A stretch of 11,320 bases of DNA from positions 1-11,320 of the forward strand of contig CAYFVR010000161.1 in assembly GCA_964346545.1 (NCBI GenBank), read 5' to 3'. A program made the position numbers and the translations under genes. Below, piece by piece: positions 1 to 6,259 of this stretch; the first letter of the stretch is position 1, and the number at the start of each line of letters is the position of its first letter. The notes under the pieces are model-generated. The model searched no databases. It saw nothing but the letters and a program-made list of their open reading frames with translations, and was not told where the DNA came from. Source of the DNA: CAYFVR01 sp964346545. Lineage in GTDB: Bacteria; Desulfobacterota; Desulfobacteria; Desulfobacterales; Desulfococcaceae.

Positions 1-992
1 CCCGGACAGTTCATGGGCTTCACGGCGTAGTCGATCTCGTCCACCCGCGTGGTGTACATGTTCTCTCGGTAGTTGAACCAATGGCCGGAGGTCTCCCAGA
101 GCGTCCGGTTCAGCAGGATCGGCGTCTTGCTCTCCACGTAGCCCGCGGCCTCGTGCTCTTCCCGCCAGTAGTCCAGCAGGGCGTTCCAGATCACCATGCC
201 CTTGGGATGGAAAAAGGCCATGCCCGGCGCTTCCTCGTGGAAGCTGAACAGGTCCAGCCGGGTGCCCAGCTTCCGGTGGTCCCGTTTGCGGGCCTCCTCC
301 AGGAGGTGGAGGTATTTTTTCAGATCCTTCTTGTCGAAGTAGGCGGTGCCGTAAATCCGCTGGAGCTGGTTCCGGTTCTGATCGGCGCGCCAGTAGGCGC
401 CGGACGCCTTCATCAGCTTGAACGCCTTCACGAATCCGGTATGCGGGACGTGCGGGCCGCGGCAGAGGTCCGTAAACTCGCCTTGCTCGTAAAAGGAGAT
501 GGTCCCGTCTTCCAGGTCGGCGAGCATTTCCATCTTGTAGGGCTCGTTCTTGTAGAAATCCAGCGCCTCCGACTTGGGCACCTCCCGCCGGCGAACCGGC
601 AGCTTGGCCTTGACGATCTTCCGCATTTCCTCTTCGATCTTGGGGAAATCCTCTTCGGAGACCGGGGCCATGTCGATGTCGTAGTAAAAGCCGTCCTCCA
701 CCACGGGGCCGATGGTCAGCTTGGCGTCGGGATAAACCCGCAAAATCGCCTGGGCCATGACGTGGGCCGCCGTGTGGCGCATGATCTCCAGCCCCTCGGG
801 GTCCCGGGTGGTGACGAGCCGGACGCTCGCGTCCTCGGGAATTTCCCGGTAGAGGTCGATCATCTTTCCGTCCACCTCGGCGGCCACGCACTCCCGGGCC
901 AGCCCTTCGGAAATGGAGCGGGCGACGTCTTCGCCCGTGGGCGGATTCTCGAATGACTTCGTGCTTCCGTCGGGAAGCGTAATGTTTATCAT
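1..992 (-). CDS. thrS: Threonyl-tRNA synthetase, N-terminal part (cut by left window edge)
   Basis: Charges tRNA-Thr with threonine in the cytoplasm. The window holds 330 codons of a family usually near 640 residues; the rest lies beyond position 1. Visible parts in order: a TGS domain (about residues 1-62), then the second editing domain with its metal-site signature H73-xxx-H77 and C177-xxx-H181, then the start of the class II catalytic core, including motif 1 around residues 262-292 and the zinc-ligand Cys329 in the sequence KPMNCP at the cut edge. The ATG at 992 was chosen because the protein then begins MINITLPDGS, the usual TGS start; the ribosome site is weak (GGA 6 nt upstream). It follows the UbiD gene on the same strand after a 79-bp gap with a promoter-like sequence, so it may be transcribed separately. 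Identity is secure; only the 3' part is unseen. Confidence 0.97.
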   Translation of the reverse strand, partial: MINITLPDGSTKSFENPPTGEDVARSISEGLARECVAAEVDGKMIDLYREIPEDASVRLVTTRDPEGLEIMRHTAAHVMAQAILRVYPDAKLTIGPVVEDGFYYDIDMAPVSEEDFPKIEEEMRKIVKAKLPVRRREVPKSEALDFYKNEPYKMEMLADLEDGTISFYEQGEFTDLCRGPHVPHTGFVKAFKLMKASGAYWRADQNRNQLQRIYGTAYFDKKDLKKYLHLLEEARKRDHRKLGTRLDLFSFHEEAPGMAFFHPKGMVIWNALLDYWREEHEAAGYVESKTPILLNRTLWETSGHWFNYRENMYTTRVDEIDYAVKPMNCP

Positions 993-1045
993 GATGTTCC
1001 GTTTGTCCGATGGTGTGGTTGTTGGTCGGTTTGAGACAAAAGAGA

Positions 1046-1075
1046 ATAGTAGTCGGCGCGATTTGGTCGGGTCAA
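1046..1075 (-). promoter_or_regulatory. Predicted sigma70-type promoter for thrS
   Basis: Read on the minus strand, TTGACC (1075-1070; 5 of 6 to the -35 consensus) is followed after 18 bp by TACTAT (1051-1046; 4 of 6 to the -10). It overlaps the stop codon of the UbiD gene and would give a leader of roughly 45 nt before the thrS ATG. Seen by eye only; spacing is 1 bp longer than ideal. It would let thrS be expressed independently of the upstream operon. Confidence 0.35.
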
Positions 1076-2904
1076 GGAAAAAGCGGTCCCGCCGACACCT
1101 CAAACGTCAACTCCTCCGGCCATTCCCGCGTGTGGCCGTCCATGGGGCCTTTGCGGCTGGCGTCGATGACGGCGCGGCCGCCCTCGATTCGCAGGTCGCG
1201 GCCCGGGTCCACGTTGTTGAACAGCTTCCAGAGCAATTTGGAGCCGTCGGTCAGGTCGATCTCGGGATCGTAGAGCAGAATCACGGTGAACGGCCGCAGT
1301 TCTTCCGCCGCGAACACCGCCTCGGTGATTTCCGCGCCGCCCCGGTTCGCCGCTTTTTCCACCCGGATCGCCAAAAAGCGAACCGGCGTTCCCTCGGCCC
1401 CCTCCCCTTTCGCCTTCTCCACCAAATCGGCCAGCAACGGACGGCCGCCCACCGCGCCCGGTACCGATTCCCGAAGGATCCGATCCAGCGTTTCGGCGTC
1501 CGGCGCGGGCTTCGGCGCTCCGGCCGGTTCCCGGGGCGGTTCGCCGGGGTCCCGGCGGGTCAGGTCGATCCCCAGCTTGTTGCCGAAATTGGCGTGGGGC
1601 GAGGAATGGTCCAGCACGTCCAGGATGCCCTTGGAAAAGGTCAGGTCCGTGGTCAAATCCAGATTCCGGACCAACGCGCCGAGCACCGCCTTGGGGTCTT
1701 GCGGGCTCACGTCCCGATCCACCAGGACGATGATCTTGCAAAAGCTCATCTGCCCCTGGCCCCAAAGGCCGCTCATCACCTTCTGGGCGTGGCCGGGGTA
1801 GGCCTTGTCGATGCTCACCGCCACGATGTTGTGGAAGACGCCCTCCCAGGGCAGCCAGTAGTCCATGATCTCCGGAAAGACCGCCTGGAGCATGGGCAGA
1901 AAGAGCCGCTCGGTGGCCTTGGCCAAATAGCAGTCCTCCATGGGCGGCGGTCCCACCAGAGTGGCGCTGTAGACCGGGTTGCGCCGGTGGGTGATGGCGG
2001 TGACGTGGAAGACCGGATAGTCGTCGGCCAGGGAGTAGTAGCCGGTGTGGTCGCCGAAGGGCCCCTCCCGTCGCAGCTCGCCCGGGTCCACGTAGCCTTC
2101 CAGCACGAATTCCGCCTCGGCGGGCACGTCCAGGTCCACGGTGACGCCGCGAACCACCGGCACCGGCTTTTTGCGGATGAATCCGGCCAGCAGGAGTTCG
2201 TCCACGCCCCGGGGCAGCGGAGCCGTGGCCGCGTAGGTGGTCGCCGGGTCGCAGCCGACCGCCACCGCCACCGGCATCCGCTTTCCGGCCCGGGAATACT
2301 CGGTGTAGTAGTGGGAGCCGTCCTTGTGGATATGCCAGTGCATTCCGGTGGTGTTCCGGTCGAAAACCTGGAGCCGGTACATGCCCACGTTGCGCTTGCC
2401 CGTGGCCAGGCTTCGGGTGATGACCAGCGGCAGGGTGATGAACGGCCCGCCGTCCTTGGGCCAGGTGGTCAGCACCGGCAGCTTGCCCAGGTCCACCTGG
2501 TCGCCGGTGAACACCACCTCCTGGCAGGGCGGCGTCCGCCCCCGGAATTTGCGCGGAAAGAAGCGGGTCGCCTCCACCGCCATGGGCAGGACATTGAACG
2601 CCTCCCGCAGATTCCCCGGCGGATGGAAGTCGATGTATTCCCGCACCCGCTCGCCCAACTCGTCCAGATGGTCCACCCCCAGCGCCATGCCCACCCGCCG
2701 GAAGCTGCCGAAGATATTGGTCGCCACGGGGAAACGGCTGTTTTTCACCCGCTCGAAGAGGAGCCCCTTGCCGCCGCCGGGCTTTTTGGATTCTTCGTCG
2801 GTGTGGCGGCTGATCTCCAGATAGGGCGATACTTCATGGTCGATCCGCCGAATCTCGCCGGCCCGGTCCAAGGCGTCCAGAAATTCCCGGAGGTTTTTAA
2901 ACAT
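1072..2904 (-). CDS. UbiD-family decarboxylase, long menaquinone (futalosine-type) form
   Basis: Predicted prenylated-FMN-dependent decarboxylase of a late menaquinone precursor. It is 610 residues, longer than E. coli UbiD (about 500), and matches the long menaquinone-type subfamily (MqnL / SCO4490-like). Family signatures visible: the NVGMYR segment with Arg177, the HWHIHKDGS stretch (189-197) and the hallmark REGPFGDHTGYY (279-290). By alignment to the Fdc1/UbiD active site, Glu280 and Asp285 should be the acidic pair near the cofactor; Asp in place of the more usual Glu at the second position fits this subfamily. The C-terminal extension (about 430-610) is less conserved. The ATG at 2904 has a good ribosome site (GGAGG, 2915-2911, spacing 6) and overlaps the end of ubiX by 8 nt. 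Cofactor supply from the adjacent ubiX and the UbiA-like gene upstream supports the menaquinone role. The substrate is inferred from synteny. Confidence 0.9.
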   Translation of the reverse strand: MFKNLREFLDALDRAGEIRRIDHEVSPYLEISRHTDEESKKPGGGKGLLFERVKNSRFPVATNIFGSFRRVGMALGVDHLDELGERVREYIDFHPPGNLREAFNVLPMAVEATRFFPRKFRGRTPPCQEVVFTGDQVDLGKLPVLTTWPKDGGPFITLPLVITRSLATGKRNVGMYRLQVFDRNTTGMHWHIHKDGSHYYTEYSRAGKRMPVAVAVGCDPATTYAATAPLPRGVDELLLAGFIRKKPVPVVRGVTVDLDVPAEAEFVLEGYVDPGELRREGPFGDHTGYYSLADDYPVFHVTAITHRRNPVYSATLVGPPPMEDCYLAKATERLFLPMLQAVFPEIMDYWLPWEGVFHNIVAVSIDKAYPGHAQKVMSGLWGQGQMSFCKIIVLVDRDVSPQDPKAVLGALVRNLDLTTDLTFSKGILDVLDHSSPHANFGNKLGIDLTRRDPGEPPREPAGAPKPAPDAETLDRILRESVPGAVGGRPLLADLVEKAKGEGAEGTPVRFLAIRVEKAANRGGAEITEAVFAAEELRPFTVILLYDPEIDLTDGSKLLWKLFNNVDPGRDLRIEGGRAVIDASRKGPMDGHTREWPEELTFEVSAGPLFP

Positions 2905-3535
2905 CCTCGTCCTCCCCCCAGCGACGCATGAGGTCGTTGTCGATGCCGAGCTGATCCAGCAGCCGGGCCACGGTGGCGTCCACCAGTTCGTCCACCGTTT
3001 GGGGCCGGGCGTAAAACGCCGGGCATGGCGGCATGATCGTGGCGCCGGCCATCACGGCGCGGCGCATGTTTTCCAGATGAATCAGGCTCAGCGGCGTCTC
3101 CCGGGTCAGCAGCACCAGCGGCCGCCGTTCCTTCAGGCAGACGTCGGCGGCCCGGAGCACCAGATCGTCGGCCACGCCGGAAACCGCCGCCCCCAGGGTC
3201 TTCATGGAACAGGGAGCCACCGCCATGCCGCCGTGGCGGAACGATCCGGAAGCCGGCGGGGCGAAGAGATCGTCCGGGGAAAATTCCCGCAGCCGGGCGT
3301 CGGCGTGGAAGGTTCCGCCCTCGCTCCGGAGAAAATCGGCCATGTCGCCGCCGGTGTAATCGGTTTCGTGGGCCATCACCCGCCGCCCCGCCCGGGAGAT
3401 CAGCAGAAAGACCTCCAGCGGCCGGGCCAGCAACGCGGTGAGGAGCCGAATGCCGTAGATCGCGCCGGACGCGCCGGTGATGGCGACGATGATCCGCCGT
3501 TCGGGGGGAAAGGCGCTTTTATTGGATTGGGACAT
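2897..3535 (-). CDS. ubiX: UbiX-family flavin prenyltransferase
   Basis: Makes prenylated FMN, the cofactor of UbiD-family decarboxylases, from FMN and dimethylallyl phosphate. At 212 residues it has the normal length for the family. Flavin-binding motif GASGAIYG lies at 21-28; APCSMKTLGAA (107-117), the KERRPLVLLTRETPLS segment (135-150) and MPPCPAFYARP (168-178) are all characteristic. The first dozen residues are a short hydrophilic extension. ATG at 3535 was chosen because it is preceded by AAAGGGG about 5 nt upstream and leaves a full-length Rossmann-like fold; reading the frame further upstream gives an Arg/Gly-rich sequence with no homology. The 3' end overlaps the UbiD start by 8 nt, so enzyme and cofactor maker are translationally coupled. 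In a futalosine pathway this gene would be the MqnM-like member. Confidence 0.95.
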   Translation of the reverse strand: MSQSNKSAFPPERRIIVAITGASGAIYGIRLLTALLARPLEVFLLISRAGRRVMAHETDYTGGDMADFLRSEGGTFHADARLREFSPDDLFAPPASGSFRHGGMAVAPCSMKTLGAAVSGVADDLVLRAADVCLKERRPLVLLTRETPLSLIHLENMRRAVMAGATIMPPCPAFYARPQTVDELVDATVARLLDQLGIDNDLMRRWGEDEDV

Positions 3536-3546
3536 GAACGCCCCTT

Positions 3547-3578
3547 TCTCATCGGCCGCCGGTCTCATCGGCCGCCGG
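3547..3578. repeat. Perfect 16-bp tandem duplication at the UbiA/ubiX junction
   Basis: TCTCATCGGCCGCCGG occurs twice back to back (3547-3562 and 3563-3578). On the coding (minus) strand the first copy read carries the last codons and TGA stop of the UbiA-like gene; the second copy lies between that stop and the ubiX ribosome site. It looks like a recent slip duplication that lengthened the gap between the genes by 16 bp without harming either. Confidence 0.85.
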
Positions 3579-4452
3579 CCAGGGTATCGGCCAGAACGCC
3601 GAGGAGCAGGACCATGGCGACGATGCTGTTGACGTGAAAAAAAGCCACCGGCACGCGGCCGAGGTCGTCGGGCGGCACCAGCCAGTGCTCGAACAGCAGC
3701 AGAAACCCGATGACGCCGACCGTCATCAGGTAGACGTGCCCCATGCCGAAGGCGAAATGGAGCGCCAGAAACGCGGCGAACGCGCCGACGTGAACCAGCG
3801 CCGCCGAACGGAGCGCGGTTCGGACGCCGAAGCGGGCCGGCACGGAACGCAATCCCTCGGCCCGGTCGAAATCCACGTCCTGACAGGCGTAGAGGATGTC
3901 GAAGCCGGTGATGTGGGCCATCAACGCCAAGCCAAGGATCAGAATCGCCGGGTCCAGTCCGCCGGTGACCGCCACCCAGGCTCCGGCGGGGGCCAGCGAG
4001 ATGGCCGCGCCCAGGTAGACATGGGCCAGCCAGGTGAACCGTTTGGTGTAGGAGTAGCCCAACAGCGCCGCCAGCACCGGAAACGAAAGCAGAAACGGCA
4101 GCGCCCCCAGCATGGCCGCCGCGCCGACGAAAATCGCGCCGGAAAGCGCCACGAAGGCCGTCGCGGCGCTTTTGGAGAGAATCCCGGCGGGAATTTCCCG
4201 GTTGGCGGTGCGGGGATTCCGGGCGTCGAACTCCGCGTCGGCCAGCCGGTTGAAGCCCATGGCCGCCGACCGGGCGCCCACCATGGCCACCAGAATCCAG
4301 CCCAGTTCCGCAAGGGTCACGGCCTGTTCCCGGGCCGCCAGCACCACCGCCGCCAGGGCGAAGGGCAGCGCGAACACCGTATGGCTGAATTTGATCATCC
4401 GACCGTAGACGCGCAAGCGGCCGAAAACCGATGCCAACCGATTTTTCGCCAC
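3565..4452 (-). CDS. mqnP: UbiA-family polyprenyltransferase (MqnP-like)
   Basis: Integral-membrane enzyme that transfers a polyprenyl tail to an aromatic menaquinone precursor. From the GTG at 4452 it is 295 residues. Both aspartate motifs that hold the Mg-diphosphate are present: N68-xxx-D72-xxx-D76 and D192-xxx-D196. The segment FSHTVFALPFA near residues 22-32 is typical of UbiA/MqnP N-termini, and there are about eight or nine hydrophobic helices. The start is uncertain: the GTG at 4452 lies 5 nt after the upstream stop and leaves a normal N-terminus, a GTG further upstream would overlap the radical SAM gene, and Met19 would be too short. The order UbiA-UbiX-UbiD matches the Streptomyces SCO4490-4492 type set, which favours menaquinone over ubiquinone. 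The symbol follows that synteny. Confidence 0.87.
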   Translation of the reverse strand: MAKNRLASVFGRLRVYGRMIKFSHTVFALPFALAAVVLAAREQAVTLAELGWILVAMVGARSAAMGFNRLADAEFDARNPRTANREIPAGILSKSAATAFVALSGAIFVGAAAMLGALPFLLSFPVLAALLGYSYTKRFTWLAHVYLGAAISLAPAGAWVAVTGGLDPAILILGLALMAHITGFDILYACQDVDFDRAEGLRSVPARFGVRTALRSAALVHVGAFAAFLALHFAFGMGHVYLMTVGVIGFLLLFEHWLVPPDDLGRVPVAFFHVNSIVAMVLLLGVLADTLAGGR

Positions 4453-4457
4453 GATGA

Positions 4458-5471
4458 TTATTCCCACACCCCATGCACCGCCGCGCCGCAATCCGGACAT
4501 TTTCCGCCGGCCAGCCGGTTTTCCGTCACCGCGAAGCCCCGTCGCCGGATCACCGTCTCGCCGCAGTCGGGACAATCCGTATCCTCGCCGCCTTGGCCCG
4601 TCACGTTGCCCATGTAGACATGCCGGAGCCCGGCTTCCTTGCCGATTTCATAGGCTTTTTGGAGCGTTTTCACCGGCGTCGGCGGCCGATCCGTCAGCTT
4701 GTAGGTGGGATGAAAGCGGCTGATGTGCCAGGGCGTGTCCGGAGACAGTTCTTCGGCGATGAAGCCGGCCAGTCGGCGAAGTTCCTCGGGGTCGTCGTTG
4801 AGGTCCGGCACGATCAGGGTGGTCACCTCCACCAGAATGTTCCGGGCGACCATGCCCCGCAGGGTGTTCAGCACCGGCTCCAGCCGCGCCCCGCAGATGG
4901 TTTTGTAGAACTCGTCGGAGAAGGATTTCAGGTCGATGTTGGCCCCGTCCAGAAAGGGGCCGATCATCTCCAGCGCCTCGGGGGTCAGGTAGCCGTTGCT
5001 GACCCAGACGTTCCGGAGGCCGTTTTCCCGCGCCAGTTTGGCCGTGTCGTGGGCGAATTCGAAAAAAACCGTCGGTTCGGTGTAGGTGTAGGCGATGCTG
5101 GCGCACCGGCCCCGCCCGGCCTGGGCCACCACGTCGGCCGGGGAGATGGGCGCGCCCATGATGTGCCCCTTCCGATCCGCCGGCATTTGGGCGATGTCGG
5201 CGTTCTGGCAGAAGCGGCATTGGAAATTGCAGCCCACCGTGGCCACCGAGTAGGACAACGTACCGGGCAGCAGGTGGTGGAGCGGCTTCTTCTCGACGGG
5301 GTCGATGCCGCGGGCGATGAGCCGGCCGTAGACCCGCGTGTGGAGCGCGCCGTCCACGTTTTCGCGCACCCCGCAAATTCCTCGCTTTTCCGGTTGAATC
5401 TTGCACCGATGGGCGCAGAGGTTGCAGCGAACCGCGCCCCCCTCCAGGGATTCATATAGAAATGCTTCCAC
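4458..5471 (-). CDS. amrS: AmrS-type radical SAM enzyme (AmmeMemoRadiSam family)
   Basis: Radical SAM protein of 337 residues. The iron-sulfur cluster motif is C81-xxx-C85-xx-C88 in the sequence VGCNFQCRFCQN. An N-terminal cysteine group (C16, C19, C23, C33) and a C-terminal zinc-ribbon-like group (C300, C303, C325, C328) are as expected for the AmrS family. Family features IDLKSFSDEFY and HISRFHPTYK are also present. The start is GTG at 5471: it gives the family-typical beginning MEAFLYESLE and has GGAGG at 5486-5482. An open frame continues well upstream in low-complexity sequence, but this is the shadow of the methyltransferase gene. It begins 2 nt after the methyltransferase stop. The usual partners AmrA (AMMECR1) and AmrB (Memo-like) are not in the window. 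The substrate of the family is not established. Confidence 0.93.
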   Translation of the reverse strand: MEAFLYESLEGGAVRCNLCAHRCKIQPEKRGICGVRENVDGALHTRVYGRLIARGIDPVEKKPLHHLLPGTLSYSVATVGCNFQCRFCQNADIAQMPADRKGHIMGAPISPADVVAQAGRGRCASIAYTYTEPTVFFEFAHDTAKLARENGLRNVWVSNGYLTPEALEMIGPFLDGANIDLKSFSDEFYKTICGARLEPVLNTLRGMVARNILVEVTTLIVPDLNDDPEELRRLAGFIAEELSPDTPWHISRFHPTYKLTDRPPTPVKTLQKAYEIGKEAGLRHVYMGNVTGQGGEDTDCPDCGETVIRRRGFAVTENRLAGGKCPDCGAAVHGVWE

Positions 5472-5473
5472 CG

Positions 5474-6259
5474 TTATGGGGCCTCCAATTCCGTTTTTCG
5501 GGTGCGGGCGAAACCGCTGGTGACCGCCCCCGGCGGCGGGTCCGCCGGGCACTCCAACTGCAGCGGCCGGGTCCGAAACCGGGGCGTCAGGGTCACGGAC
5601 AGCCCGATGAAGGGATGAACGGGATTTTTGCAGGGGAACCAAACCGGATTGGGCAGCTTGAACCGGCGGGCCATCGGAACCCGGAAATGGCAGAACGCGC
5701 ACCAGTCCACCGTGAAATTGGGCGCGAGTCCCCGAATCGTCCGGTGCAGCTCCCACACCGAAAAAAGACGGGCGTGCCGCCAGACGTTCCGCGTGAATCG
5801 TCGCGACAGCCGCAGCCGGGCGCCCCGGAGCGACTGCCGGTTGAGAATGCCGATGAAGACCCGGTCCTTGGTGACCCGAAATATCTCTTCCAGCGCCAGG
5901 GCGGGGTCTTCGGTGAACTCCAGGGTGTGAATCACGCAGGCGTGGTTGAAGGCGTTGTCGTCGAAGGGCAGGTCCTCGGCCCCCGCCCGGTGCAGCTCCG
6001 CCTGCCGCCCCACGTTTCGTTCCGCCACCTCCAGCATGGAGGGCGACGGGTCCACGCCGATCACCCGCAGCCCCATCTCCCGAAAGGTCAGGAGCCGCAG
6101 GCCGGTGCCGCAGCCCACGTCCAGCAACGTGTCGCCGAAATTGGGCCGCACCATCCGCCGGAACAGCAGCATTTCCCGGTCGAATCCGGCCCGGGTGCGC
6201 TCCTCTTCCCGCCATTGCTCGTACTTGCGGGATTCGTTGTAGTCGAAAACGTGACCCAT
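5474..6259 (-). CDS. Class I SAM-dependent methyltransferase (substrate unknown)
   Basis: A 261-residue Rossmann-fold methyltransferase. SAM motif I is LLDVGCGTG (45-53), the acidic residue ending strand 2 is Asp70 in VIGVD, and AEDLPFDDNAF (94-104) is the usual third motif, all as in the Methyltransf_11/UbiE-like group. After about residue 150 it is basic, with aromatic/proline-rich segments and several cysteines that I do not recognise. ATG at 6259 is supported by AGGAG just upstream and by a TGATG overlap with the upstream VIT-VWA gene. Its location beside menaquinone genes makes a quinone C-methylation role (MenG-like) possible, but the C-terminal half does not obviously look like MenG/UbiE, and a partner role with the adjacent AmrS-like enzyme is equally possible. 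Confidence 0.85.
   Translation of the reverse strand: MGHVFDYNESRKYEQWREEERTRAGFDREMLLFRRMVRPNFGDTLLDVGCGTGLRLLTFREMGLRVIGVDPSPSMLEVAERNVGRQAELHRAGAEDLPFDDNAFNHACVIHTLEFTEDPALALEEIFRVTKDRVFIGILNRQSLRGARLRLSRRFTRNVWRHARLFSVWELHRTIRGLAPNFTVDWCAFCHFRVPMARRFKLPNPVWFPCKNPVHPFIGLSVTLTPRFRTRPLQLECPADPPPGAVTSGFARTRKTELEAP
5482..5486 (-). promoter_or_regulatory. Ribosome binding site that decides the GTG start of the radical SAM gene
   Basis: GGAGG on the minus strand, 10 nt before the GTG at 5471 and inside the last codons of the methyltransferase. No ATG lies nearby in frame, and the protein begins in the family-typical way from this GTG. Confidence 0.6.

Noticed and set aside
913..2931. Long plus-strand open frame opposite the UbiD gene
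   Set aside because: The product is His/Arg/Gly-rich without recognisable motifs, and the opposite strand encodes a clear UbiD protein; it is a high-GC shadow.
2897..4474. A 525-residue form of UbiX with a long N-terminal extension
   Set aside because: The extension is the shadow of the UbiA-like gene; UbiX from 3535 has normal length and a ribosome site.
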